Made by a program: the position numbers and the translations under genes. Of a DNA stretch of 64,000 bases, positions 16,910-27,373 are shown piece after piece. Origin of the DNA: Dermacoccus abyssi (GTDB lineage: Bacteria; Actinomycetota; Actinomycetes; Actinomycetales; Dermatophilaceae); assembly GCF_034541975.1 (NCBI RefSeq), contig NZ_JAVYJM010000001.1; one strand, 5' to 3'. The notes under the pieces are model-generated. The model saw only the letters and a program-made list of their open reading frames with translations. It made no database searches and was not told the DNA's origin. Positions within the stretch are counted from its first letter, which is position 1. Every line of letters begins with the position of its first letter.

Positions 16910-17530
16910 ATGGCGCACTTCCTCAGCTTCGTCGTGTTCGCAACGGCCATTGCGGTGGCACCGGGCCCGGACACGTTCCTCACGCTGCGCAACACCGTCA
17001 TCGGTGGCCGCGCTCGAGGGCTGTGGACGACGCTCGGCATCGGGGTCGCCGGTGCCACCCAGGGCGTCCTCGCCGCGGCGGGGCTGGGCGCGATCATCGC
17101 CCGTTCGGAGCCTGTGTTCCAGACGATCCGCTGGCTCGGTGTCGCCTACCTCATTTATCTCGGCGTCATGGCGCTGCGTACGGCCATCAAGGCGCGCGGC
17201 GAGGGCTGGGCCATGACGCCGGAAGCAACACCGCGCAGCCCGCGCCGCTCGTTCCGTCAGGGGTTCCTGTGCAACATCACGAACCCGAAGGTGCTCGCGT
17301 TCAACCTCGCGGTGCTGCCGCAGTTCGCCGGCCCTGGCACAGGGATGCTCACGCTCCTCGCCTACGCCCTCACCCTGACGATCGTCGGCACGATCGTGCT
17401 GCTCGCCGTCGTGGGGCTGGCCACGCGTGCCCGCGATGCACTGGCACGTCCGCTCGTCAACCGCGGTGTCGAGGGCGGTACGGGCGTCGTCATGCTCGGT
17501 TTCGCGGGGGCTCTGGCTGCCGAGGGCTGA
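16910..17530 (+). CDS. LysE-family amino acid exporter
   Basis: Predicted 206 residues with six hydrophobic segments. Family features are APGPDTFLTLRNTVIGGRARGLWTTLGIG at the N-terminus and the conserved FRQGFLCNITNPKVLAFNLAVLPQF in the middle. LysE/RhtB proteins export amino acids such as lysine, threonine or homoserine lactone; the substrate here cannot be read from sequence. It stands alone, with no adjacent LysR-type regulator. Confidence 0.9.
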   Translation: MAHFLSFVVFATAIAVAPGPDTFLTLRNTVIGGRARGLWTTLGIGVAGATQGVLAAAGLGAIIARSEPVFQTIRWLGVAYLIYLGVMALRTAIKARGEGWAMTPEATPRSPRRSFRQGFLCNITNPKVLAFNLAVLPQFAGPGTGMLTLLAYALTLTIVGTIVLLAVVGLATRARDALARPLVNRGVEGGTGVVMLGFAGALAAEG

Positions 17531-17603
17531 CCTAAGGTCCTTTTCGTGCCGCATGATTCACCGTCGGTGCGCGTCCCGCGCGGGGTACGGATAGGTTGAA
17601 GGC

Positions 17604-18167
17604 ATGGCAACCAAGCGCATCACCTACGTGCTCATCGACGGCGAGAACATCGACGCGACGCTGGGCACGTCCATCCTCGGACGACGACCGCACCCGGACG
17701 AGCGGCCGCGCTGGGATCGTCTGCTGCGCTTCGCGGAGCAGGAGTGGCGTCAGGACGCCAAGGGCCTGTTCTTCCTCGCCGCGAACGGCCCCGAGTTGCC
17801 GATGTCGTTCATCCAGGCGCTGACGGCCCTGGGTTACCAGCCGATTCCGCTCTCCGGTGCGTCCGACGAGAAGGTCGTAGACATGGCCATCCAGAAGACG
17901 CTGGACGCGCTGCGCACCTACCAGGCCGACGTCATGCTCGTCAGCCACGACGGAGACTTCCTGCCGCAGGTGGAGCCGCTGCTCGGAGGCTCGCGCAAGG
18001 TGGGACTCATCGGCTTCAAGGAGTTCCGCAACTCGGGCTTCGCTCCCCTCGAGGCGCAGGGCATGGAGTTCTTCGACCTCGAGCACGACGTCAAGGCGTT
18101 TAACGCGACGCTGCCGCGTCTGCGCATCATCCCGATCGACGAGTTCGACCCGATCGCCTACCTCTGA
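17604..18167 (+). CDS. NYN (PIN-like) domain protein
   Basis: Predicted 187 residues. The N-terminal IDGENIDATLG and the later DVMLVSHDGDFLPQVEPLL carry the acidic residues expected of a NYN/LabA-type metal-dependent RNase fold. The C-terminus has EFFDLEHDVKAFN. The family is thought to process RNA; no target is known. Preceded at 17538-17603 by a short spacer and followed by a strong terminator. Confidence 0.85.
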   Translation: MATKRITYVLIDGENIDATLGTSILGRRPHPDERPRWDRLLRFAEQEWRQDAKGLFFLAANGPELPMSFIQALTALGYQPIPLSGASDEKVVDMAIQKTLDALRTYQADVMLVSHDGDFLPQVEPLLGGSRKVGLIGFKEFRNSGFAPLEAQGMEFFDLEHDVKAFNATLPRLRIIPIDEFDPIAYL

Positions 18168-18210
18168 GTGCTGGCCCGCCTCCGCGCAGGGAAAGCAGGC
18201 TTCGCCGGAG

Positions 18211-18254
18211 AAGGGCCTCGTGGGAGCGTCACCGCGCCCACGAGGCCCTTCTTT
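18211..18254 (+). terminator. Rho-independent terminator of the NYN gene
   Basis: Perfect 14-bp stem AAGGGCCTCGTGGG / CCCACGAGGCCCTT followed by CTTTCGTT. Confidence 0.8.
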
Positions 18255-18290
18255 CGTTACGGTCGCCGCGCCAATTGCTCCCGTGACCTG

Positions 18291-18325
18291 ACGAAGGCCC
18301 TCACCTGTGCGGTGAGGGCCTTCGT
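18291..18325 (-). terminator. Terminator hairpin after the tRNA-Ala unit
   Basis: Perfect 15-bp stem ACGAAGGCCCTCACC / GGTGAGGGCCTTCGT with a 5-base loop, 7 bp beyond the 3' end of tRNA-Ala. Confidence 0.7.
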
Positions 18326-18332
18326 CGTTCGG

Positions 18333-18405
18333 TGGAGGTAAGGGGACTCGAACCCCTAACCCCCTGCTTGCAAAGCAGGTGCGCTACCAATTGCGCCATA
18401 CCCCC
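18333..18405 (-). tRNA. tRNA-Ala (TGC)
   Basis: Reverse strand gives a 73-nt class I tRNA with acceptor GGGGGTA/TACCTCC, anticodon arm CCTGC-TTTGCAA-GCAGG (anticodon TGC) and T-arm GGGGTTCGAGTCCCC. No CCA encoded. Confidence 0.96.
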
Positions 18406-18417
18406 GGAGGGTGACGG

Positions 18418-18558
18418 TCAGTTCTTGCCCGGTGCGGTGTTCTCCGGCTGATCCGTCGCTTTCGCCCACAGCTCCTTGCCCAGTTGTTGCTTCTGGTACT
18501 CACTGTTCGCGTAGATGGCTGCCGCCGCGGCGGCGGCTGCGAGAAGAACCTTGTACAT
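18418..18558 (-). CDS. DLW-39 family small protein
   Basis: Predicted 46 residues: a short N-terminal hydrophobic, alanine-rich segment (MYKVLLAAAAAAAAIYA) and a hydrophilic tail with KELWAKATD, equivalent to the DLW.ATD motif that names the family. These tiny actinobacterial proteins are typically encoded between tRNA-Ile/Ala genes and gyrA, as here. Function unknown; probably membrane-associated. ATG 18558 follows a GGGAGTTCCCG leader on the minus strand. Confidence 0.8.
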   Translation of the reverse strand: MYKVLLAAAAAAAAIYANSEYQKQQLGKELWAKATDQPENTAPGKN

Positions 18559-18591
18559 CGGGAACTCCCAAGCGAACTCGAGGGGCAGTGG

Positions 18592-18668
18592 TGGTGGGCC
18601 TAACTGGACTTGAACCAGTGACCTCTGTCTTATCAGGACAGCGCTCTAACCGACTGAGCTATAGGCCC
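18592..18668 (-). tRNA. tRNA-Ile (GAT), CCA encoded
   Basis: Reverse strand gives GGGCCTA acceptor, D-arm AGCTCAGTCGGTTAGAGC, anticodon arm CTGTC-CTGATAA-GACAG (anticodon GAT), T-arm CTGGTTCAAGTCCAG and a 3' CCA, 77 nt in total. Confidence 0.96.
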
Positions 18669-19047
18669 CTGCACCGCTTCCGCGCCTGCTCGTTCACCGA
18701 GCGGCACGAGCGTTGAGATTACCCTACGCCGCGCGCGCCCCGCAAATCCGAGGGGCCCCGGCGGCGCACGGGCTACCGAGCAGGCGTGCGCCACCCGGAT
18801 CTGGGGAACTTCTGCCGATCTGGCGGCGATATATCGCGGCCCGATCCGCACATCTGCACCGGCTGGAACCGAGGATGCCCGGAGACGCCCGAAGGCCCCC
18901 ACCTCGAGTGTGGTGAGGGCCTTCGACAAGCGGCGACAGACCTCAGTCGCGGGTCTGAAAACCCCGCCAACAAACCAACCGGACCAGCGCAGACCTACGA
19001 GACCACGCTGGAAGCCGACCCGCCCCCGAAGGCCTGTCGCGCCGAGG

Positions 19048-19094
19048 GATCTGACCGAGCTTGCGAGGTCAGATCACCGGAAGACGGGCCGAGG
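19048..19094. repeat. Structured repeat unit A (hairpin with shared loop)
   Basis: Stem GATCTGACC / GGTCAGATC encloses the loop GAGCTTGCGA and is followed by ACCGGAAGACGGGCCGAGG. The loop and the trailing block recur in unit B, but the stem sequence is different. Confidence 0.7.
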
Positions 19095-19113
19095 GGCCCT
19101 GTGTCGCACCGAG

Positions 19114-19162
19114 GCTGGGCAGCGAGCTTGCGAGCTGCCCAGCCCGGAAGACGGGCCGAGGG
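19114..19162. repeat. Structured repeat unit B (hairpin with shared loop)
   Basis: Stem GCTGGGCAGC / GCTGCCCAGC encloses the same loop GAGCTTGCGA and is followed by CCGGAAGACGGGCCGAGGG. It ends 4 bp before the stop of the minus-strand DUF3566 gene, so both units could act in its transcript's 3' region. Confidence 0.7.
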
Positions 19163-19165
19163 AGC

Positions 19166-19693
19166 TCACTCGTCGCTCAGGGTCAACTGCACGCCGCCGA
19201 CGAGGGAGGCGCAGATGTTGTAGAGGAACGCTGTGAGGGTGGCGATGGCCGTCATGAGGATGATGTTGAGCACGCCGATGACGATGCTGAACGAGATGGC
19301 GCGTCCGAATCCGACGTAGTCGAGGATGTCGAACTGCGATCCCTGACGGTCGAGGGTGCGCAGCATGTCGTTGGCGGCACTGAAGGTTCCCATGCCGGCG
19401 AGGACGGTCCACAGCGTCGCGACGAGCACGACGGACGCGATGGCGACGGCCACGGACAGCAGGAAGGCGATCTTCAGAACCGACCAGGTGTCGACGCGCG
19501 ACAGAGTGAGGCGCACGCGACGAGGCGTAGTGCGCCGCGGTGCCGGACGCCCCGCGCCGCCCTTCGGCGCTCCCGCGGCCGAGCGGCCGGCTGGTGACGC
19601 GACGCGCTGCTGCGGCGGGCGTCCCTGGCGTGGTGCCGCTGCGGTCGCCTCAGCGCCCGGCAGTTTGGTGCGCGGTTCTCGCGAGTTACTCAC
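19166..19693 (-). CDS. DUF3566 transmembrane protein
   Basis: Predicted 175 residues. A basic, Pro/Ala-rich cytoplasmic N-terminus (about 1-60) is followed by RVRLTLSRVDTWSVLKIAFLLSVAVAI and a second hydrophobic segment near the C-terminus, with FDILDYVGFGRAISFSIVIGVLN between them, the DUF3566 signature. The gene directly follows gyrA in most actinobacteria; its role is unknown. Its GTG start overlaps the gyrA stop by 4 bp (GTGA), so it is translationally coupled to gyrA. Confidence 0.9.
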   Translation of the reverse strand: MSNSREPRTKLPGAEATAAAPRQGRPPQQRVASPAGRSAAGAPKGGAGRPAPRRTTPRRVRLTLSRVDTWSVLKIAFLLSVAVAIASVVLVATLWTVLAGMGTFSAANDMLRTLDRQGSQFDILDYVGFGRAISFSIVIGVLNIILMTAIATLTAFLYNICASLVGGVQLTLSDE

Positions 19694-22455
19694 TCACTGT
19701 CTCCCGACTCGTCGTTCTCGGCGGTAACGGCGTCCTCCGAGGGGTTTGTCACCTCTGCGTCATCAGCCGTATTCGCATCCGAACCTACCTGCTCGTCGGC
19801 AATTTCCTCGGCTTCCTTCTCGGCGTTGCGCGCAACCGCGACGATGGAGTCGCCCTTGCCCGGGGTGGCGAACTGGACGCCCTGGGTGTTGCGCCCGGTC
19901 TCGCGCACCTCGCTGACGGCGCTGCGCACGATCTTGCCCTTCTCCATGACGACCATGACCTCGTCACGGTTCTCGACGACGAGCGCGCCGACGAGGTCGC
20001 CGCCTCGTTCGGAGATCGTGGCGACCTTGACGCCGAGCGTCGCGCGGCCCTTCGTCGGGTACTCCTCGACGGGGGTGCGCTTCGCGAGGCCGTTCTCGAA
20101 GACGACGAAGACGTAGAGCTTCTCGGCGGCGCCGCGCTCCACCTCGTTCGAACCCTCGGGCACGACGCTGAGCGACAGCAGTTCGTCGCCGTCGCGGAAC
20201 TTCATGCCGGTGACACCGGACGTGGAGCGGCCCATCGGGCGCAGCGAGTCGTCCGTGGCGGCGAAGCGCACGGCCTGACCCTTGCGCGAGACGAGCAGGA
20301 CGTCGTCGCTCGCCTCGGCGAGCTTCGCGCCGACGAGTTCGTCACCGTCACGCAGGTTGACGGCGATGAGGCCGCCGGAGCGCGGCGAGTCGTACTCGGA
20401 CAGGCGCGTCTTCTTCACGAGGCCGTTGCGGGTGGCGAGCAGCAGGTACTCGTGGTCGGAGTACGTGCGCAAGCGCAGCACCTGGGCGATCTGCTCGCCC
20501 GGCTGGAACGCGAGCAGGTTCGCGACGTGCTGGCCCTTGCTCTCGCGCGAGCCCTCGGGCAGTTCGTAGCCCTTGGTGCGGTAGACGCGGCCGGCGTTCG
20601 TGAAGAACAGCAGCCAGTCGTGCGTCGACGTGGTGAAGAAGTGGCCGACCACGTCGTCGCCGCGCAGCGTCGCGCCGCGCACGCCCTTGCCGCCGCGACG
20701 CTGGCTGCGGTACTCGCTCACCTTCGTGCGCTTGACGTAGCCGCCGCGCGTGATGGTGACGACCACGTCCTCCTCGGGGATGAGGTCTTCCATGTTCATG
20801 TCGCCGTCGAACGGCACGATCTGGCTGCGACGGTCGTCGCCGTACTTGTCGACGATCTCGGCGAGCTCGTCGGAGACGAGCTGACGCTGACGCTCCGGCT
20901 TGGCCAGGATGTCCTTGTAGTCGTCGATCTGCGCCTGGATCTCGTCGTGCTGCTCGATGATCTTCTGAAGCTCGAGGGCCGCGAGGCGGCGCAGCTGCAT
21001 GTCGAGAATGGCGTTGGCCTGGATCTCGTCGACGTCGAGCAGGTCGATGAGGCCGGCGCGGGCCTCCTCGACCGTGGGGCTACGACGGATGAGGGCGATG
21101 ACCTCGTCGAGCGCGTCGAGCGCCTTGAGGTAACCGCGCAGGATGTGGATGCGCTTCTCGGCCTCGTCGAGGCGGTACTGCGTGCGTCGCTGGATGACGT
21201 CGATCTGGTGCTCGACCCAGTAGCGGATGAACGCGCTGACCGGCAGCGTGCGGGGCACACCGTCGACGAGGGCGAGCATGTTCGCGCCGAAGTTCTGCTG
21301 AAGCTGCGTGTGCTTGTAGAGGTTGTTGAGCACGACCTTCGCCACGGCGTCACGCTTGAGCACGATGACGAGGCGCTGGCCGGTACGACCCGACGTCTCG
21401 TCGCGGATGTCCGCGATGCCCGCCATCTTGCCGTCCTTGACGAGCATGGCGATCTTCTCGGCGAGGGCGTCGGGGTTGACCTGGTAGGGCAGCTCCGTGA
21501 CGACAAGGCACTGACGGCCCTGGATCTCCTCGACGTTAACGACGGCGCGCATCGTGATGCTGCCGCGACCCGTGCGGTAGGCGTCCTCGATGCCCTTCTT
21601 GCCCATGATGAGGGCGCCCGTCGGGAAGTCGGGGCCTGGGATGCGGCGCAGGCACTCCTCGAGCAGCGCCTCACGGCTCGCCTCGGGGTTGGCGAGCAGC
21701 CACTGGGCGGCGTCGGCGACCTCGCGCAGGTTGTGCGGCGGGATCTGGGTGGCCATACCGACGGCAATGCCGGCGCTGCCGTTGACGAGCAGGTTCGGGA
21801 AACGGCTCGGCAGCACGGTGGGCTGCATCGTCTTGCCGTCGTAGTTCGGCTCGAAGTCGACGGTGTTCTCGTGGATGTCGCGCACGAGTTCCAACGCGAG
21901 CGGCGCCATGCGGCACTCGGTGTATCGCGGGGCGGCGGCGCCGTCGTTACCCGGCGAACCGAAGTTGCCCTGGCCGTCGACGAGCGGGTAACGCATCGAC
22001 CACGGCTGAACGAGGCGCACCATGGCGTCGTAGATGGCCGAGTCACCGTGCGGGTGGTACTGACCCATGACATCACCGACGACGCGGCTGCACTTGTTGT
22101 AGCCACGGTCCGGTCGGTAGCCACCGTCGTACATCGCGTAGACGATGCGGCGGTGCACGGGCTTGAGGCCGTCACGCACGTCCGGAAGCGCACGGGAGAC
22201 GATGACACTCATCGCGTACTCGATGTAGCTGCGCTGCATCTCGGCGTTGAGGTCGATGGGGTCGACGCGGTGGGCGACCGGGGCCTCGACGGCGGCGCGA
22301 GCCTCCGGAGTGTTCGGCACCTTCGGCGTCTCGCCGTCACCGGGCGTGCCGGCGGTGGCCGCTGCGGCGTCGCTCACGGGCGCGTCGGGGTCTCCGGCGG
22401 GCACCTCGGGGAGGTCGGCCGCGTCGTCACCCGGCAGGTTCGTGTCGTCAGACAT
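19690..22455 (-). CDS. gyrA: DNA gyrase subunit A
   Basis: Predicted 921 residues. An acidic N-terminal extension of about 60 residues precedes the breakage-reunion domain (DIDLN ... SRALPDVRDGLKPVHRRI). The catalytic Tyr is residue 178 (RYTEC). The quinolone-resistance region reads HPHGDSAIYDAMVRL, with Ser and Asp at the positions equivalent to E. coli 83 and 87, the sensitive-type residues. The C-terminal beta-pinwheel includes the GyrA-box-like QRRGGKG near 650. With GyrB it introduces negative supercoils. An acidic tail ends the protein. Confidence 0.98.
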   Translation of the reverse strand: MSDDTNLPGDDAADLPEVPAGDPDAPVSDAAAATAGTPGDGETPKVPNTPEARAAVEAPVAHRVDPIDLNAEMQRSYIEYAMSVIVSRALPDVRDGLKPVHRRIVYAMYDGGYRPDRGYNKCSRVVGDVMGQYHPHGDSAIYDAMVRLVQPWSMRYPLVDGQGNFGSPGNDGAAAPRYTECRMAPLALELVRDIHENTVDFEPNYDGKTMQPTVLPSRFPNLLVNGSAGIAVGMATQIPPHNLREVADAAQWLLANPEASREALLEECLRRIPGPDFPTGALIMGKKGIEDAYRTGRGSITMRAVVNVEEIQGRQCLVVTELPYQVNPDALAEKIAMLVKDGKMAGIADIRDETSGRTGQRLVIVLKRDAVAKVVLNNLYKHTQLQQNFGANMLALVDGVPRTLPVSAFIRYWVEHQIDVIQRRTQYRLDEAEKRIHILRGYLKALDALDEVIALIRRSPTVEEARAGLIDLLDVDEIQANAILDMQLRRLAALELQKIIEQHDEIQAQIDDYKDILAKPERQRQLVSDELAEIVDKYGDDRRSQIVPFDGDMNMEDLIPEEDVVVTITRGGYVKRTKVSEYRSQRRGGKGVRGATLRGDDVVGHFFTTSTHDWLLFFTNAGRVYRTKGYELPEGSRESKGQHVANLLAFQPGEQIAQVLRLRTYSDHEYLLLATRNGLVKKTRLSEYDSPRSGGLIAVNLRDGDELVGAKLAEASDDVLLVSRKGQAVRFAATDDSLRPMGRSTSGVTGMKFRDGDELLSLSVVPEGSNEVERGAAEKLYVFVVFENGLAKRTPVEEYPTKGRATLGVKVATISERGGDLVGALVVENRDEVMVVMEKGKIVRSAVSEVRETGRNTQGVQFATPGKGDSIVAVARNAEKEAEEIADEQVGSDANTADDAEVTNPSEDAVTAENDESGDSE

Positions 22456-22536
22456 GGTTTCTTTCCTTCGACGAAGGGAAATTCATTGAGTTCTTAGGTG
22501 GGGTGCCACGTGAAACGAAGGACGGGAACGTCCGAC

Positions 22537-22552
22537 CGTTCCACGTGAAACA
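22537..22552. promoter_or_regulatory. parS-like site between gyrB and gyrA
   Basis: CGTTCCACGTGAAACA, two mismatches to consensus, 82 bp upstream of gyrA. A weaker copy, GGTGCCACGTGAAACG, lies 35 bp away at 22502. The 281-bp gyrB-gyrA gap holds nothing else that is clear. Confidence 0.75.
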
Positions 22553-22736
22553 CGATGTTCAGTTGGCAAGGATCGCAACCCAGCGCGCACCTCGCGTCAG
22601 ATCCGACCCCGGACGGCGACGCCCCCTACGGGAGCCGACCGCCCACGACGTCGCGCCGCCGATCAAGCGCGGGAAGCAGGGGATGCGACGAAGGAGCAGA
22701 CCCTGAAGCCCGCGCGCTGAGAAGGCGCGACAGAGG

Positions 22737-24866
<2,130 letters not shown>

Positions 24867-25136
24867 TGTGCTCCTTCACCGTGCGGTGCCTGCCACGGTG
24901 GTGCGGACGCGACACGGGGTCGAACGTCACAGATCGGCGTACGAGGGCCGAGAGAGGGTGGCAGGTCCTGATCGTGTGCATTCTACCGGGTCAGTGGACG
25001 CAGGACTGCCCCGAAACATGCCCACACGGGCATTTTCCGCGATTTTCTCGCGCCCGGCGTGCCGGGGATCGTCCCTGGGGCCACCGAAGGCGCTCGGGGC
25101 CGTCTGCGACGTGTCGCCCGTCCGAGCGGAAGGGGA

Positions 25137-25919
25137 TCAGCCGGCGCCTTCCTGTACCCAGATGTCAACGTCGGGATCGCTCGCCCGGAAGCAGTTGACG
25201 AGCCCACCCCGGCGCGAGCAGGTGAGGTCGATGTACCCGTCGGAACCGGCGACGTTCTCCTTGCGATAGGCGCTGTAGACCTTCAACGGGAAGGAGGAGG
25301 TGTCGGGCGTTCGCGCCACCTGGCTCAACGCTGCGTCACGCACGGTGACGAGGAAGGGGCAACTCGAATAGTGCCCCTGCCCCTGGCGCACCTGAACGGC
25401 GGTGTTGGTCTGCTGACTCGTGCGGTCGCCACACAGGTTCCACGTCGTGGCCGGGAACGGCGTCAGACCCGTTCGCGTGGGAGTCGGGGTGCTGGTCGGA
25501 GCCTCGGCCACGGAGCTTCGGCTCTCACTGTGCGCTGGGGACGACGGCGCAGGCGCCGCGGTTCGGGAGTCGCCACCGGTCTCGCTCGTCGTCGACGACG
25601 GCGCCGAGGACGAACTGCTCGAGGAACTCGAGGAGGAGGAACTCGAGGAGGAGGAACTCGACGTCGACCGCGCGTCGCTCGAGGTAGCGGGGTCGGAGGG
25701 CGGCGGCGGGGATGCGTCCTTCTGTCCGCGCGTCAGGGCGAGCGCCCCCAGTGCCAGCGCGAGGACGAGCACGGATGTGAGCGCGACGGCAATGACAAGG
25801 CCACGTGAGGGCGATCGCCGCTCCGGCGTGTCGGCCTCCGGCTCGTTCCAGAACGCCGGGGTCTTCGGTTCCGTGTCGTGCTCGGGGCCCGACGCGCGCG
25901 TCTCCTCGTCGTGGGTCAT
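25137..25919 (-). CDS. Single-pass membrane protein with 4-Cys extracellular domain (tandem paralogue 3)
   Basis: Predicted 260 residues from ATG 25919, which overlaps the preceding stop (ATGA). Cytoplasmic acidic N-terminus (about 1-38), one membrane helix (about 40-62), a low-complexity linker with a long Ser run, and a C-terminal domain with four cysteines (NLCGDR, SSCPFLV, LTCSRR, VNCFRA) ending DIWVQEGAG. It is the most diverged of three paralogues. The Cys pattern recalls C-terminal domains of some actinobacterial exported and kinase-associated proteins; function unknown. Confidence 0.75.
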   Translation of the reverse strand: MTHDEETRASGPEHDTEPKTPAFWNEPEADTPERRSPSRGLVIAVALTSVLVLALALGALALTRGQKDASPPPPSDPATSSDARSTSSSSSSSSSSSSSSSSSSSAPSSTTSETGGDSRTAAPAPSSPAHSESRSSVAEAPTSTPTPTRTGLTPFPATTWNLCGDRTSQQTNTAVQVRQGQGHYSSCPFLVTVRDAALSQVARTPDTSSFPLKVYSAYRKENVAGSDGYIDLTCSRRGGLVNCFRASDPDVDIWVQEGAG

Positions 25920-26512
25920 GGCCCGACCGAGTCCTTCACCCACGCCCTCACAGCAGTGCCACCCGTGCAGAGGCTGAGGTGATCGGAGCGTTCACAGGTG
26001 AGCGGCACGTACGCGCGCTTCGCGACGCTGTAGGGGTTGATCGTGAACGAGGTAGCGCCCGAATCCTGGGCGAGGTGCGCCAGCACGTTGCTCCGGATCT
26101 CCACGACGTAAGCGCAGCTCGTGTTCGACTCGCGTGCAATGCGGATGTCGGGAACGGTGATGGGGTCGCCCTGGCCGCACGTCGTCACGCTGTCGTCGGG
26201 GAAGGTGGCCTCGGCAGCGCTCGGCTCGCTGGGCGTGGAGGACGGTGCCGAGGCAACGGTCGAGGACTGGGTGCTCGCCGGCGTCTCGTCGCCCCCGGAC
26301 ATGAAGAAGGTGACGACGGCGAAGCCGACGATCGCGGCAGCTACGAGCAACACCGGTACGAGCCACTGCTTCGGCCCGCGAGGGGGTTCTCCGTAGTACT
26401 GCTGCGACGCGCCCCCGCTGTCGGCCATCGTCCGGTCGGACGTGACCCACGACGTCGGTGCTTCGTGTGGCTTCGGCGACTGCGGGTAGCCCCGTGTCTC
26501 GTCCTCGTACAT
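25916..26512 (-). CDS. Single-pass membrane protein with 4-Cys extracellular domain (tandem paralogue 2)
   Basis: Predicted 198 residues. A cytoplasmic N-terminus with Tyr/Pro (QQYYGEPPRGPKQW), one membrane helix (about 49-71), a short Ser/Thr/Pro linker and a C-terminal domain with four cysteines (TTCGQGD, TSCAYVV, LTCERSDHL, LCTGG) ending AVRAWVKDSVGP. It matches paralogue 1 closely over the last 90 residues (CxYV, NPYS, LTCxRxDHLxxCTGG, VRxWVxDSVG). Function unknown; all three are probably co-transcribed. Confidence 0.78.
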   Translation of the reverse strand: MYEDETRGYPQSPKPHEAPTSWVTSDRTMADSGGASQQYYGEPPRGPKQWLVPVLLVAAAIVGFAVVTFFMSGGDETPASTQSSTVASAPSSTPSEPSAAEATFPDDSVTTCGQGDPITVPDIRIARESNTSCAYVVEIRSNVLAHLAQDSGATSFTINPYSVAKRAYVPLTCERSDHLSLCTGGTAVRAWVKDSVGP

Positions 26513-26575
26513 GGTGATCGTCTTCCCCTCTCCGCCGTCAGTCTAAATGGAGGAGGAGACGCCGGTTGCCACAGT

Positions 26576-27259
26576 TCAGCCGACGCTGTCGCTCACCCAG
26601 AGACGAACGTTGGAACCACCGGTGCATTCGGAGAGGTGGTCGGCGCGGGTGCAGTGCAACGTCACGACCTTGCGCAACGAGGAGCTGTACGGACTGACCG
26701 TGTAGGTCGTGGCACCCGGATTCTCCGCGAGGTGCGCGTTGACCTTGGTCACGACGTCGGCGACGTAGGAGCAGGTGGAGTTCGTGCCGCGGGCGAGACG
26801 AACGCTGGACGTGGGTACGGCCTCGCCCGAGCCACACGTCGCCACGGTACCGGCAGGAAAGGATGCCTTGGTCGCCGCGGAGGAGGAGGGCGTCGTCGAC
26901 GAGGACGTCGGCGCCTCGGACGTCGATGGAGCGGCTGTCCCGGTCTGCGGCTGCGTCCTGGACGACGGTGTGTCGGAGGGAGCCGTGGCCGCCGACGGCT
27001 GAGCGACGGGTGGCCGGCTGCCCGATCCCCGGGTGATGAACCACGCCGTGGCGAACGCGAGGCTGGCGAGCACGATGACGAGCGCCGGCGCCAACCAGTC
27101 GGGTCGGCGTGAGGTGCGGTAGGCCACCGGTTCGCTGGCCTCACCCCACAGGTCGGCCACACCGGGCTCGGTTTCGGCACCCGGGTCGGAGCCACTGCCG
27201 CGTGACGGGGGTCGCTCGACGCCCCGATTCCACTCGTCGAAACCGTTCGGCTCGTTCAT
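26576..27259 (-). CDS. Single-pass membrane protein with 4-Cys extracellular domain (tandem paralogue 1)
   Basis: Predicted 227 residues. An acidic N-terminus of about 52 residues, one membrane helix (about 53-75), a Ser/Thr/Pro linker and a C-terminal domain with four cysteines (ATCGSG, STCSYV, LHCTRADHL, ECTGG) ending VRLWVSDSVG. The paired Cys suggest two disulfides outside the cell. First gene of a three-paralogue unit inserted between gyrB and dciA. A parS-like site lies 25 bp upstream. Confidence 0.78.
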   Translation of the reverse strand: MNEPNGFDEWNRGVERPPSRGSGSDPGAETEPGVADLWGEASEPVAYRTSRRPDWLAPALVIVLASLAFATAWFITRGSGSRPPVAQPSAATAPSDTPSSRTQPQTGTAAPSTSEAPTSSSTTPSSSAATKASFPAGTVATCGSGEAVPTSSVRLARGTNSTCSYVADVVTKVNAHLAENPGATTYTVSPYSSSLRKVVTLHCTRADHLSECTGGSNVRLWVSDSVG

Positions 27260-27283
27260 TCGTCACCTCTCGTTCCGTCCTCA

Positions 27284-27299
27284 TGTTCCACGTGAAACG
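27284..27299. promoter_or_regulatory. parS-like site
   Basis: TGTTCCACGTGAAACG, two mismatches to consensus; intergenic between dciA and the first membrane paralogue. Confidence 0.75.
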
Positions 27300-27373
27300 T
27301 GAGGTGAAGCGATCGCGCCCCCTATGGCGCCGGACACACCACGCTAGCGGTGCACTGCGTTGTGTCGGAAATG

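Larger units (their letters stand above)
18669..19165. other. Gene-free stretch between tRNA-Ile and the DUF3566 gene
   Basis: No protein gene is convincing here. Contents: a palindromic GCGATATATCGC core at about 18825-18836, a terminator-like hairpin at 18891-18924 (GAAGGCCCCCACC / GGTGAGGGCCTTC), whose right arm repeats that of 18291-18325, and the twin hairpin repeats at 19048-19162. Confidence 0.6.

Noticed and set aside
19540..22497. Very long open frame antisense to gyrA (about 985 codons)
   Set aside because: It mirrors gyrA, has no domain and a biased Asp/Val/Ala/Arg composition; a known artefact of GC-rich genes.
22502..22517. Second parS-like site GGTGCCACGTGAAACG near gyrA
   Set aside because: Four mismatches; mentioned with the better neighbour at 22537 but not counted.
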